From: [Phormidium] sp. LEGE 05292
GTDB lineage: Bacteria; Cyanobacteriota; Cyanobacteriia; Cyanobacteriales; Aerosakkonemataceae
Direction: 5' to 3'
Length of the DNA: 37,302 bases
Assembly: GCF_015207735.1 (NCBI RefSeq)
Contig: NZ_JADEWG010000061.1
Coordinates: forward strand, 1-37,302
Shown here: positions 24,460-33,066 of the stretch, piece by piece
Layout: each line of letters starts with the position of its first letter
How positions within the stretch are numbered: the stretch's first letter is position 1
The notes under the pieces: generated by a model
Told to the model about the DNA's origin: nothing
The model's input: the letters and a program-made list of their open reading frames with translations, nothing else
Databases searched by the model: none
Made by a program: the position numbers and the translations under genes

Positions 24460-25656
24460 GTGTCCAAGAAAACTGTAGCAGATCTCACGTCCTCAGATTT
24501 ATCTGGTAAAAGAGTCCTGGTAAGGGCTGATTTCAACGTTCCTGTAGATGATGCAGGTAACATCACCGATGACACCCGCATCCGGGCTGCTTTACCAACT
24601 ATTAAGTATTTGACAGATAATGGAGCCAAGGTCATCCTGTCCAGTCACTTTGGCCGTCCGAAAGGAGTAGATGAAAAAGCTCGTCTGACTCCCGTTGCCA
24701 AACGTTTGTCAGAATTGTTGGGACAAACAGTGGAAAAGCCTAGTGATTGCATTGGTGAAGAGGTTGCATCTGCTGTTGCGGCGCTGCAAAATGGTCAAGT
24801 TTTGTTGCTAGAAAATGTCCGCTTCCACAAGGAAGAGGAAAAGAACGATCCCGAATTTGCCAAGCAGCTGGCTGCTAATGCAGATTTATATGTTAACGAT
24901 GCTTTTGGTACTGCCCACCGCGCCCATGCTTCTACTGAGGGTGTTACCAAATATCTGAGTCCTTCAGTTGCAGGATTTTTGATTCAAAAGGAATTGGAGT
25001 ATCTGCAAAATGCGATCGAAAATCCTCAGCGTCCTTTAGCAGCAATTATCGGTGGTTCTAAAGTTTCTAGCAAAATTGGCGTAATTGAAACCTTGCTGGA
25101 AAAATGCGACAAGCTGTTTATCGGCGGGGGCATGATTTTCACTTTCTACAAAGCTCGCGGTTTAAACGTGGGTAAGTCTTTAGTGGAAGAAGATAAGCTA
25201 GAATTAGCGAAATCTTTGGAAGCTAAAGCTAAAGAAAAGGGCGTAGAATTACTGTTACCAACTGATGTGGTAGTTGCTGACAAATTCGATAAAGATGCTG
25301 ATTCTCAAACTGTTAGCATTGAAAACATTCCTGATGGTTGGATGGGTTTGGATATTGGCCCGGAATCTGTGAAAATGTTCCAAGAAGCCCTTGCAGATTG
25401 CAAGACTGTGATTTGGAATGGTCCAATGGGTGTGTTTGAGTTTGATAAGTTCGCTGTGGGTACGGAAGCGATCGCTCATACTCTAGCAAACAAGAAAGAT
25501 GCTGTTACCATTATCGGTGGTGGTGACTCCGTAGCTGCTGTAGAAAAAGTTGGTGTAGCAGATCAAATGAGTCACATTTCCACTGGTGGTGGCGCTAGTT
25601 TGGAATTGTTAGAAGGTAAGGAACTTCCCGGAATTGTGGCTTTAGATGAAGCTTAA
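24460..25656 (+). CDS. pgk: Phosphoglycerate kinase
   Basis: A 398-residue cytoplasmic enzyme that transfers phosphate between 1,3-bisphosphoglycerate and ATP, serving the Calvin cycle and glycolysis. Family signatures are present: [11 protein letters not shown] near residue 20, [39 protein letters not shown], the nucleotide loop GPMGVFE, and the [11 protein letters not shown] helix. The length is normal for a bacterial PGK. The start is GTG at 24460, fixed by a perfect AGGAGG at 24446-24451 with 8-base spacing; this strong signal fits high expression. A hairpin terminator follows at 25691-25733, so the gene is probably monocistronic. Confidence 0.98.
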   Translation: MSKKTVADLTSSDLSGKRVLVRADFNVPVDDAGNITDDTRIRAALPTIKYLTDNGAKVILSSHFGRPKGVDEKARLTPVAKRLSELLGQTVEKPSDCIGEEVASAVAALQNGQVLLLENVRFHKEEEKNDPEFAKQLAANADLYVNDAFGTAHRAHASTEGVTKYLSPSVAGFLIQKELEYLQNAIENPQRPLAAIIGGSKVSSKIGVIETLLEKCDKLFIGGGMIFTFYKARGLNVGKSLVEEDKLELAKSLEAKAKEKGVELLLPTDVVVADKFDKDADSQTVSIENIPDGWMGLDIGPESVKMFQEALADCKTVIWNGPMGVFEFDKFAVGTEAIAHTLANKKDAVTIIGGGDSVAAVEKVGVADQMSHISTGGGASLELLEGKELPGIVALDEA

Positions 25657-25690
25657 TAAATTATTGCTCAAGCTTCTCTAAAAATCATTT

Positions 25691-25733
25691 CAAAAAAAGT
25701 AAGGGGATGGTGTACCATCCCTTACTTTTTTTG
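25691..25733. terminator. Bidirectional rho-independent terminator after pgk
   Basis: A long stem with an A-run on the left and a T-run on the right: AAGTAAGG(G)GATGG (through 25710) pairs with CCATCCCTTACTT (from 25715) across TGTA, with one bulged G. The T8 tract works for pgk, and the A7 tract makes the same structure a terminator for the convergent DUF1269 gene. Confidence 0.92.
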
Positions 25734-25786
25734 AGTCAATAAACTTAATTTGAAAAATTGAGACTTCTAGTTGCTGACAGATTTAA

Positions 25787-26299
25787 CTATGCAGTTGGCT
25801 CTGAACTATGTTCTGCCCCAAAATCTTCACGCAATTTAGCTTCTTGTTCATGTGTCAGGTTGGATTGAATCAGTTCGCCTTTTTCTTCATCTGAAAAAGC
25901 TGCTTCCACCTTGTCTAGCGTCACTTTACCTGTCAGTAAAAACAGAGCAGATGTTCCTTCGGTAACTTTGCTTTGAACTTCTTTAATAAAGTCATCATTG
26001 ATGCCATAGTCAGTAAAATGACCTGAAAGTGCTCCGGCGGCTGCCCCTACTGCCAAGCCTAAAAATGGGATGAAAAAGATTAAACCAAACAACATACCCC
26101 AGAATGCACCACCCAACAAACCTGCGCTTACGGTATCCATTGCTTGATAGGTTTTAGGGCGTTTGCGTCCTGTAGGCCAATAAACGATCGCAGCATCTAA
26201 TACTTCAATTAACTGCTCCTTTTGTAGGTCTTGCAGTTTTTTCAAAGCATTATCTGCACCATCTGCGGTCTTAAATTTCCAAACAGTTAGTGTTGCCAT
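25787..26299 (-). CDS. DUF1269 membrane-associated protein with glycine zipper
   Basis: A 170-residue protein. It starts MATLTVWKFKTADGADNALK, typical of the DUF1269 family. A central hydrophobic, glycine-rich hairpin (about residues 60-92: LLGGAFWGMLFGLIFF then GLAVGAAAGALSG) probably inserts in the membrane. The C-terminus (95-165) is a soluble domain with FIKEVQSKVTEGTSALFLLT. The family is widespread in bacteria and of unknown function; stress or envelope roles have been suggested for relatives. AGAGGT lies about 13 bases before the ATG. It is convergent with pgk and shares its terminator. It is followed upstream on the same strand by a small secreted protein, with an 11-bp hairpin between them. 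Confidence 0.85.
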   Translation of the reverse strand: MATLTVWKFKTADGADNALKKLQDLQKEQLIEVLDAAIVYWPTGRKRPKTYQAMDTVSAGLLGGAFWGMLFGLIFFIPFLGLAVGAAAGALSGHFTDYGINDDFIKEVQSKVTEGTSALFLLTGKVTLDKVEAAFSDEEKGELIQSNLTHEQEAKLREDFGAEHSSEPTA

Positions 26300-26361
26300 G
26301 ATTTTTCTTTTACCTCTAATTGATGTTTCAAATTAACATGGTAAATTGGACAGTTTATGCC

Positions 26362-26397
26362 TAAATTAAGGTCTTTTCAATTTCAAACCTTAATTTA
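26362..26397. repeat. 11-bp inverted repeat between the secreted-protein and DUF1269 genes
   Basis: TAAATTAAGGT (26362-26372) pairs perfectly with ACCTTAATTTA (26387-26397) around a 14-base loop. It lies in the gap between two minus-strand genes and may be a weak terminator or a processing hairpin. No T-run follows. Confidence 0.4.
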
Positions 26398-26437
26398 ATT
26401 TATCAATGATTGCCACTAATATCAAATGGTTCATGTA

Positions 26438-26875
26438 TTAGAAGACATAAATTGCACCGGAGGGTCTGATATTAATTGCGCCATCACCAGGGGTAACTCC
26501 ACCAACTTGAGTAACCTGAATGTTTACGGTATTGCCTTCAGTGGTTGTTTTGTACTTCAAACTTGCGCTACCTTCAGCCGGATACACAAAAACATTGATC
26601 GGTGTTGAATCAAAAATAAATGTGTTTTTGTTCTGGGGAGCAAGTTCGACTCTTGTACCACCTGAAATTCCTGCAAACAAAGGAATGGAGGTACTATTGA
26701 CTACAGTCATTTTTATTGGTTGAGCGGGATTAATTTTGCCTACGTTTCCCACTGGAACACTTTGAGCCAGGATTGCAGAATGAGGTTTAGGTGTAGCACT
26801 AATAATTGTTACAGGTAATATTCCGGTACTCAAAGCAGCAATGCCAATCAAAACTGACATAGAACGAAAACGCAT
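26438..26875 (-). CDS. Small secreted hypothetical protein
   Basis: A 145-residue protein of unknown function. Residues 1-27 form a signal-like hydrophobic segment (SVLIGIAALSTGILPVTII), and an Ala-rich stretch ending ILAQS at about residue 38 gives a likely cleavage region. The mature part (about 105 residues) is rich in Val, Thr, Asn and Gly with alternating hydrophobic residues, suggesting an all-beta periplasmic domain; it has no cysteine. GGAG lies 6 bases before the ATG, a good ribosome-binding site. It lies downstream of the large kinase gene on the same strand, but a perfect 22-bp inverted repeat and 243 bp separate them. I do not recognise the family. Confidence 0.75.
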   Translation of the reverse strand: MRFRSMSVLIGIAALSTGILPVTIISATPKPHSAILAQSVPVGNVGKINPAQPIKMTVVNSTSIPLFAGISGGTRVELAPQNKNTFIFDSTPINVFVYPAEGSASLKYKTTTEGNTVNIQVTQVGGVTPGDGAINIRPSGAIYVF

Positions 26876-26943
26876 AAGTACTCCTAGTTGTTGTTGTTTT
26901 TATTTGAAAGAATTACCGACAATGATTGGCTGGGGTATTATGA

Positions 26944-26994
26944 AGCATATTGACATTTTTAAGCGGAACGATCGCTTAAAAATGTCAATATGCT
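26944..26994. repeat. Perfect 22-bp inverted repeat with 7-base loop
   Basis: The arm 26944-26965 (starts AGCATATTGACA, ends TTTAAGCG) is the exact reverse complement of 26973-26994; the loop is GAACGAT. It lies 69 bp upstream of the small secreted-protein start and 125 bp past the large kinase stop, both on the minus strand. No T-run follows on either strand, so it is not a standard terminator. A folded RNA element, an attenuator or a miniature mobile remnant are all possible. Confidence 0.9.
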
Positions 26995-27118
26995 AGGATG
27001 TTTCACCTGAATATTGGTTATATTTCTTCTTCCGCGTATTATACGTTAATAGTTGAGTTATTCACAAGTCTTTTCTGATAAAACTGGTATTTAGCTGGAT
27101 TTCAGTAGTTATCAACAC

Positions 27119-29341
27119 CTAAAGATTTCCTTGCTGATTAGTTGCAGGTGTTTCGCTAGGAAGCGATGGAGTAGTTTCTGTTGGTGTTGGTTCTGCTGTT
27201 GGTGTATTTGTAGGTTCTGTTGCTGGTGTTGGTTCTGCTGTTGGTGTGGATTCTGTTGTTGGTTTTTCTGTTGGTGTAGGAGTAGAAGTTGGTGTAGAAA
27301 TTGGTGTTGCTTCGGGTGATGGTGCAGGAGTTTCCGCAGTTAAAGTAATTTGATAATCAACAGGTTTTGCTGCTTGAGAAACTACAACAAATTCATAAAA
27401 ACCACCTTGGGAAAGTGTACCTGACCAAGTGCGTTTGCTAGTATCTTCTAATAATGCTGGTCGATCGCTAGTTGGCGGATAAACTGAAAATAAAACTTTG
27501 CTATCTGCTTGCAGTTTTACATTCATAATTTGTCCAGCAGCAAGTCCAGCGATGTAAGCTTTCCCTTCTCCAGGTTTGAGTGTACCACTAACGCGATCGC
27601 CTATCTCTCCTTCCGGAAATACAATTCTCTGCAAAGCTTTACCATCTTTAATCGCGTTTACTTTATCAAAAGCTATTCCTTGCCAAATTTGCCCAATGGG
27701 TTTATCAATAAAATTCTTCCCTTGTTGTTCAGGAAATTTGGAGAAAAATTCGCCATCTACAATGTCATAAAGGGCGCGACTACTCAGGTTTTTATTATTT
27801 ACTTCTGCTTTCCATTGCAAGCGATCGTTTACCGTGTAACTTCCCAAACGCCGCCGAGATTCGCCACCCAAAAATATTAGTTTATCCAACCATTCCGAAG
27901 CAATTTTATCCCACTGCGTCCTTAATTGTTCGTCTTTTGGTTCATCACTTAAAACTTTTCCTCTAAGACTGGGGTTTCTTTGCCAAAATGTCTCATTTAC
28001 TAAATTTAAAAAGAAATTGTAATCAATACCTAAAGCCTGACGGCGATCGCGTAACCCATTTTTTCTCGCTTGTTCTTGTGGGGAAAGTTTCGAGTCCGGC
28101 GGTTGAGGTGCTGTTGTTTGCGTTGGTTGTTCTACTGGTGGACGAGGTGGTTTTCTAGTTTGCTTAAATAAGTTACTATTACTAATTGCTAAACCAATGC
28201 CTGTGGCGATCGCAATCACTAAACCACTAGCCAAAATTTTACCAAACCCACCTCTGGAACTGCTACTAGTTTGATTCCTACTAGGAGGCTGAGTTGTTGC
28301 TGCTTTAGTTGCTGCTGGAGAAACTGCTATTGTACCTTGAATTGTCGCAGAATTTGGTGTTTGGGTAACAGGAACAGAAGTGTTTATATTACCTCCCAAA
28401 ATTTGCGAAACTTCACGGGCGGTTTGATAGCGATCGCCCGGTCGATAAGCTAACATTTTATCTAAAGTCATACCAAAACTGGGACTAAGATTTACTTCTT
28501 GTCGCCAGTTCCAAGTCATAGTATGCGGATCGATTAATTGTTGTGGTTCTTTACCAGTTAATAACACTAAAACAGTTGCCGCCAAAGCATATAAATCACT
28601 GTGCGGATAAACTACTCCAACCTGCATTTGTTCATGTGGTGCATAACCAATTTTCCCTAATCGAGTAGCATAAGAAGGCGCAGCATTTGGCGCAGCTTGA
28701 GTAAACTGAGATTCAGCATTTGCCGCTACTTCTTTCACCCCACCAAAATCAATTAATACGGGCAAATTATCAGAATTTCTGAAAATGATATTATCAGGAG
28801 AAATATCGCGGTGAATTACTCCCAAACCGTGAATATATTCCAAAACTGGCAAAAGTTGCAACATTATTTGCTTAACTTCTGCTTCAGTAAATTTTTGTCC
28901 TTGGCGTTTCCGCGCATCTAATAAAGCGCGATAAGTTTGCCCTTCAATATAATCTTGAACTAAAAATAAATGTCCTTCATCTTGAATTTTTGCCCGAAAT
29001 AATTCCCGAAACTTGGGAATTTGAGAATGTTGTAATTTGTAGAGAATGCCTGCTTCTCGTTCAAATAATTCTACAGCCTTTTGTAATGCGTAAGTACCCT
29101 GAACTTGGGGGGCGAACTCTTTCAAAACACAGGGTTCATTGAAGCGGTTAGAGTCTTCCGCCAAATAACTCCGCCCAAACCCACCTTGTCCCAGTTGGCG
29201 GATGATCCGATAGCGATCGCCCAGCAACAACCCTGGATAAACACCTTTAGCAACAGGTTGATCCAGTTTCTCCCCACACTGTTGACAATACAGATTAGTA
29301 TTAGTGTTTTCGTGTCCCTTAGAGCAATAAATCGGCATCAT
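27119..29341 (-). CDS. Zinc-ribbon Ser/Thr protein kinase with membrane anchor
   Basis: A 740-residue membrane kinase. Residues 6-22 form a zinc ribbon (Cys6, Cys19, Cys22 with His10 nearby). The kinase domain (about 43-310) has a GQGGFG loop, Lys74 and Glu for the salt bridge, HRDISPDN with Asp179 and Asn184, and DFG Asp198. The usual catalytic-loop Lys is Ser181, a variation I recall in some cyanobacterial kinases of this class. The APE motif reads APHEQ. One membrane helix (about 375-395) leads to an outside region of about 300 residues with two similar segments, then a C-terminal tail of Thr-Pro-Glu repeats. It should phosphorylate Ser/Thr on proteins; targets are unknown. The two adjacent ATGs (29341, 29338) have no strong ribosome-binding site. 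Confidence 0.92.
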   Translation of the reverse strand: MMPIYCSKGHENTNTNLYCQQCGEKLDQPVAKGVYPGLLLGDRYRIIRQLGQGGFGRSYLAEDSNRFNEPCVLKEFAPQVQGTYALQKAVELFEREAGILYKLQHSQIPKFRELFRAKIQDEGHLFLVQDYIEGQTYRALLDARKRQGQKFTEAEVKQIMLQLLPVLEYIHGLGVIHRDISPDNIIFRNSDNLPVLIDFGGVKEVAANAESQFTQAAPNAAPSYATRLGKIGYAPHEQMQVGVVYPHSDLYALAATVLVLLTGKEPQQLIDPHTMTWNWRQEVNLSPSFGMTLDKMLAYRPGDRYQTAREVSQILGGNINTSVPVTQTPNSATIQGTIAVSPAATKAATTQPPSRNQTSSSSRGGFGKILASGLVIAIATGIGLAISNSNLFKQTRKPPRPPVEQPTQTTAPQPPDSKLSPQEQARKNGLRDRRQALGIDYNFFLNLVNETFWQRNPSLRGKVLSDEPKDEQLRTQWDKIASEWLDKLIFLGGESRRRLGSYTVNDRLQWKAEVNNKNLSSRALYDIVDGEFFSKFPEQQGKNFIDKPIGQIWQGIAFDKVNAIKDGKALQRIVFPEGEIGDRVSGTLKPGEGKAYIAGLAAGQIMNVKLQADSKVLFSVYPPTSDRPALLEDTSKRTWSGTLSQGGFYEFVVVSQAAKPVDYQITLTAETPAPSPEATPISTPTSTPTPTEKPTTESTPTAEPTPATEPTNTPTAEPTPTETTPSLPSETPATNQQGNL

Positions 29342-29596
29342 ACCTAACTTTCAAGTTGGGTGGTTAGATTTTAACTTATCTCATCCAGATTAACTCAGTT
29401 AAGCAACAGTGTAATTATTCAATGTTGCAGTTCTTTAGCTGGTAATGTGAAACTTAATTGCGTTACCGTTTTTACTGGATTATACGGATAATCCTATTTC
29501 TTTTCATTTACCTACCTTAAGATAGGTTGATAAATCGGTTGCGATCGCTATTTTTTAACTAAATCAACTCACGCTAAGTTCTCACATTGTTAGTAA

Positions 29597-29854
29597 CTCA
29601 GCAGTGGGTATAAAACTTTTGACACTGATTTAGGTTGGCAACTAACTTCTGCCTTAAAAATTAATAACAAACGACAAATTATTGGCAGCGGTTATCTCAA
29701 TGGTCAACAGCGCAACTTTTTGCTAACACCTACTCCTAAATCTGTTCCCGAACCTATTTCTACTTTTAGCTTATTAAGTTTTGCCGCTTTTGGCATTAGT
29801 TGGCAGATGAAACGTCAACGTAACAAGAAAAAATCAGACGATCTGATATCTTAA
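29597..29854 (+). pseudogene. C-terminal relic of a HAF-repeat PEP-CTERM protein
   Basis: A frame open from 29597 to the TAA at 29852-29854 has no start codon for about 70 codons. It encodes GWQLTSALKINNKRQIIGSG, then YLNGQQRNFLLTP: the last HAF-type repeat of cyanobacterial secreted proteins. It ends with a PEP-CTERM sorting tail: VPEP, a hydrophobic helix (about 16 residues) and KRQRNKKK. In-frame stops (TAG, TAA at 29591-29596) close it off. The parent gene seems to have lost everything but its 3' end. Nothing else recognisable lies in 29342-29596. Confidence 0.8.
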
Positions 29855-29887
29855 TAATAAACATTTTTACTAAAGGCAACAGTCATT

Positions 29888-30469
29888 ATGGCATTGACAC
29901 CTTCAACTATGTTGGCATTGGATACCAAAGCACCTGATTTTCTACTACAAGATGTAGTATCTAATGAAAAATTTTCCCTTGCTAAATTTGCTGACAAAAA
30001 AGCATTATTAGTAATGTTTATTTGTCGCCATTGTCCCTTCGTCAAACATATTAAAGATGAATTAGCACAATTAGGCAAAGATTACACAAATCAGAATTTG
30101 GGAATAGTTGCTATCAGTGCTAATGATGCCAATAATTACCCTGATGATGCACCGGAAAAACTTAAAGAAATGGCTTTAGAACTTGGGCTTACCTTTCCTT
30201 TATGTTATGATGAAACCCAGGAAGTTGCTAAAGCATACACTGCCGCTTGTACGCCTGACTTTTTCCTCTTCGATCGTAATAGGCAATTAGTTTATCGCGG
30301 TCAATTGGATGATAGTCGTCCTAGCAACGGTATTCCTGTGACAGGTAAAGATTTACGCGCCGCTGTGGATGCAGTATTAAATAATCAACCTGTGAGTCAA
30401 GAGCAAAAACCCAGTGTTGGTTGTAATATTAAGTGGAAAGCTGGTAACGCGCCAAGTTACTACAACTAA
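29888..30469 (+). CDS. Thioredoxin-fold protein (AhpC/TSA-like, CRHC motif)
   Basis: A 193-residue protein. Residues 15-160 form a thioredoxin/peroxiredoxin-like fold. The active site is FICRHCPFVKH, with Cys46 and Cys49 as a CxxC pair. A later CTPDFFLFD holds the cis-proline region. The insert with PDDAPEKLKEMALELGLTFP is typical of a cyanobacterial and environmental family annotated as 'thioredoxin family protein'. No signal peptide is evident, so it probably works in the cytoplasm as a thiol reductase or peroxidase. A third Cys (about residue 183, VGCNIKW) lies near the C-terminus and could be a resolving residue. The ATG has no strong ribosome-binding site. A nested palindromic element follows at 30510-30590. 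Confidence 0.87.
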   Translation: MALTPSTMLALDTKAPDFLLQDVVSNEKFSLAKFADKKALLVMFICRHCPFVKHIKDELAQLGKDYTNQNLGIVAISANDANNYPDDAPEKLKEMALELGLTFPLCYDETQEVAKAYTAACTPDFFLFDRNRQLVYRGQLDDSRPSNGIPVTGKDLRAAVDAVLNNQPVSQEQKPSVGCNIKWKAGNAPSYYN

Positions 30470-30509
30470 TGATTAGGTTCCCAACTTAATTTATGTAAAA
30501 TCCATGTTT

Positions 30510-30590
30510 TAGGGCGCATCAGACACTACAATTTTAGGTTTGTAGAGACGTATACAACGTCTCTACATTTTAAGGTTTTGACGCACCCTA
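30510..30590. repeat. Nested palindromic element (TAGGG-GCGTC / GTAGAGACGT type)
   Basis: Outer arms TAGGGCGCATC and GACGCACCCTA match at 9 of 11 positions. An inner perfect stem TGTAGAGACGT / ACGTCTCTACA (30541-30551, 30557-30567) encloses ATACA and is followed by TTTT. GTAGAGACG and GTAGGGTGCGTC palindromes recur across many cyanobacterial genomes, so this is probably a MITE- or REP-like copy that may also serve as a terminator. Confidence 0.7.
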
Positions 30591-30672
30591 CTAAATTAAC
30601 CCTTTTAAACTTAAAATAGTATCAGTCAGGGCTGCTACTGTTCCCAAATGATTTACTTGTAGAGGAATAGGT

Positions 30673-31509
30673 ATGAGATTTCCACACATTTTGATGTTTA
30701 TTATGATAGTCCTTGGCGCGATCGCAGGTTCTACTTTAGCAACTATCACCTATTTAAATGGTAGACAATCTGCCTTAAATGCTCAAATTGTCTCCCCACA
30801 ATCATGGGAAAATAACTCCTTTTCTAAAGATTTAAACTTGCAAAAAATAGCCAACTATCAGCACAATAAAACTACATTAGCATCAAATAATCCTCTATCT
30901 AGCAAAATAGATTTTACTCAATTTCGGCAATCTTTTTTAAGTGCAGTAAAGCGCCGTGATGAAACATTTATTCGCGCCCTGGTAACTTCACAAACTCAAT
31001 CAAATTTTGGAAAATCTTTAACTTTAGAAAACGCTAATATAGAAGATAAAAACTCTCCCTTTTGGCAACAAATTGAAAAAGCTGTTAGTACAGGTTGTAC
31101 ATTAGAAGTTACTACCAGAGTAACTAAGCAAGAAACCGAAAATGAAATTTGGGTTTGTCCCAAAACTTTCGGTAAATCAATTTATGACTCTGACTGGCAA
31201 AATCAAGTAGCAATTATTTCCGATAAAGTTAACATTCGTGCTGAAGCTAAAACTAATTCACCCATAATTGGATTACTTTCTAAAGAATTAGTCCAATTTG
31301 ATTCAGAAACTTACCAGAACTTATCAGAAGCAGAACGAGAATTAGTTAACCAATTTGATGGATGGACTCCAGTGATTCTAAAAAATGGTAAAAAAGGTTG
31401 GGTACAAAATCAGTTTGTTTATTATCAAAACAGAGATTATCGTATTAGTTTTGCTCGGTTTAATGGACAATGGGGATTACGTTATTTATTAGCAGGAAAT
31501 CCTAATTAA
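30673..31509 (+). CDS. Membrane-anchored SH3-domain protein
   Basis: A 278-residue protein. One N-terminal helix (about residues 5-28) acts as a signal anchor. Residues 75-155 form an uncharacterised domain with FRQSFLSAVKRRDETFIRAL. Residues 165-250 hold a bacterial SH3 domain, recognised by VAIISDKVNIRAEAKTNSPI and GWTPVILKNGKKGWVQNQFVY. Such domains bind peptidoglycan peptides or proteins at the cell envelope. A Cys in each flank (about 137 and 158) might form a disulphide. AGAGG at 30661-30665 with 7-base spacing fixes the ATG. It lies 104 bp upstream of the second kinase on the same strand, so the two may be co-expressed, and the kinase could phosphorylate or respond to it. That link is inferred from position. 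Confidence 0.8.
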   Translation: MRFPHILMFIMIVLGAIAGSTLATITYLNGRQSALNAQIVSPQSWENNSFSKDLNLQKIANYQHNKTTLASNNPLSSKIDFTQFRQSFLSAVKRRDETFIRALVTSQTQSNFGKSLTLENANIEDKNSPFWQQIEKAVSTGCTLEVTTRVTKQETENEIWVCPKTFGKSIYDSDWQNQVAIISDKVNIRAEAKTNSPIIGLLSKELVQFDSETYQNLSEAERELVNQFDGWTPVILKNGKKGWVQNQFVYYQNRDYRISFARFNGQWGLRYLLAGNPN

Positions 31510-31613
31510 ATCAGAAAAACATGAAAATTATTAGTTTCAATAAAACAGTTATTGCTACTGGTAGCCTGGATAAGTTAATATTACCGTTATAGCCAATTAA
31601 TTGGTAAAATATT

Positions 31614-32711
31614 ATGAGTTACTGCCTCAATCCTAATTGCCCAAATCCGCAAAATCCTGGAACTACAAACTTTTGTGTTACCTGTGGCGCAAAACTCTTG
31701 CTAAGAGAACGTTATCGGGCAATAAAACCTATTGGTCAAGGAGGTTTTGGCAGAACCTTTTTAGCAATAGATGAAGATAAACCATCTAAACCTCGTTGCG
31801 TAATTAAACAATTTTTTCCTTTAGCCCAAGGTACAAATAACGCCCAAAAAGCAGCAGAATTATTTAATCAAGAAGCAGTACAATTAGATGAATTAGGTAA
31901 ACATCCGCAAATTCCAGAATTACTAGCATACTTTACTCAAGATAACCGTCAATATTTAATTCAACAATTCATTGATGGGCAAACTTTATCCCAAGAATTA
32001 GCTCAGAAAGGTGCTTTTAACGAAACTCAAACTCGTCAATTGTTAAATGATTTATTACCTATCTTGCAATTTGTTCATAGTCGCCAAGTAATTCACCGTG
32101 ATATTAAGCCAGACAATATTATTAAAAGAACTAGCGACAACAAGTTATTTTTAGTAGATTTTGGTGCTGCTAAAACTACTGCTGGTACTGCTTTACAACA
32201 AACCGGAACTAGTATTGGTAGCCCCGAATATGTGGCACCAGAACAGTCTCGTGGTAAAGCAGTTTTTTCTAGTGATATTTATAGTTTAGGCGTGACTTGC
32301 ATTCATTTGTTAACCAAAATGTCACCTTTTGACTTATATAATTTGGAAGAAGATGCTTGGATTTGGCAACAATTTTTACAACATCCAGTGAGCAATGCAC
32401 TCTCTAATATTTTAGATAAAATGCTAGAAAATGCTATCAATAAACGTTATCAATCAGCCGCTGAAGTTCTCAAAGATTTAAACTCGCCAACTTCAGTAAC
32501 ACCCAGTCAACCTCCGGTAAAAACTCCTCCACCTACACCTTCTGCCAACGCAACAAATAAAGCTGTCAAAAGCCAAGTCGATCGAGAATTGGAAGAACTG
32601 CGATCGCAATTTTTAGGAACAGGAACATCAAAAAGTCAGATTGATATTGAATTAGATGAAGTCAAGTCTCAGTTTGATCCTAAAGCACCCAAAAATAAAT
32701 CTAATTCTTAA
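31614..32711 (+). CDS. Zinc-ribbon Ser/Thr protein kinase, short soluble form
   Basis: A 365-residue kinase with no membrane helix. Four cysteines (4, 9, 21, 24) form an N-terminal zinc ribbon. The kinase domain (about 34-295) is complete: GQGGFG loop, Lys65, HRDIKPDN with Asp163, Lys165 and Asn168, DFG Asp182, and an activation segment ending SPEYVAPEQ. Unlike its neighbour at 27119 it keeps the standard catalytic-loop Lys. After a Pro-rich linker the tail carries two similar helices, SQVDRELEELRSQF and SQIDIELDEVKSQF, probably a docking or coiled-coil element. It should phosphorylate Ser/Thr residues of cytoplasmic proteins. The FHA-cyclase at 15334 is the only phospho-Ser/Thr reader in the window, a possible but untested downstream partner. 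Confidence 0.93.
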   Translation: MSYCLNPNCPNPQNPGTTNFCVTCGAKLLLRERYRAIKPIGQGGFGRTFLAIDEDKPSKPRCVIKQFFPLAQGTNNAQKAAELFNQEAVQLDELGKHPQIPELLAYFTQDNRQYLIQQFIDGQTLSQELAQKGAFNETQTRQLLNDLLPILQFVHSRQVIHRDIKPDNIIKRTSDNKLFLVDFGAAKTTAGTALQQTGTSIGSPEYVAPEQSRGKAVFSSDIYSLGVTCIHLLTKMSPFDLYNLEEDAWIWQQFLQHPVSNALSNILDKMLENAINKRYQSAAEVLKDLNSPTSVTPSQPPVKTPPPTPSANATNKAVKSQVDRELEELRSQFLGTGTSKSQIDIELDEVKSQFDPKAPKNKSNS

Positions 32712-32731
32712 TGGATTAATTAGGATTAAAT

Positions 32732-32983
32732 CTATCTTAAATTTGTGATTTTGACCGGAGTAATTGCTGAGGAATTAGTCAAAATATCAAAATGAGGTGT
32801 TTGATTAAAATTAGAAAGGTTAGCCGAGTTATCTAACGCCATTTTACGAGCTTTTTCTTTAATTGTTTTCAGTACTAATCTAATCACCCAAGAAGACATT
32901 TGAGGATTTTTATCCATTTCTGTAATCAAAGCTTCTATATCGTTGACTACACCCGCCATTGGTAAATTGATATCTGTTTGCAT
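32732..32983 (-). CDS. Small hypothetical protein
   Basis: An 83-codon ORF convergent with the kinase gene, which ends 20 bp away. It encodes a charged, partly helical protein, MQTDINLPMAGVVNDIEALI followed by a Lys/Arg-rich helix (residues 42-50) and an Asn/Ser/Thr-rich tail. No signal, cysteine or known motif. AGAGA lies about 12 bases before the ATG. It looks more protein-like than the shadow frames and sits alone in non-coding space, but I do not recognise it. Confidence 0.5.
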   Translation of the reverse strand: MQTDINLPMAGVVNDIEALITEMDKNPQMSSWVIRLVLKTIKEKARKMALDNSANLSNFNQTPHFDILTNSSAITPVKITNLR

Positions 32984-33066
32984 TTGTAATTATTCTCTTT
33001 ATTGCTCGTCTTTAATTTTAAAATAGAAGATTTCGTTGGCTTTTTTTTGGTATCATGTGTCACTCT

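Noticed and set aside
26640-26690. tRNA-like GTTCGAC segment
   Set aside because: It is inside the small secreted-protein gene, and no acceptor or anticodon stems can be formed around it.
27131-27319. Cys/Trp-rich plus-strand ORF
   Set aside because: It is the antisense of the Thr-Pro-Glu repeats at the end of the large kinase; its composition is a by-product of those repeats.
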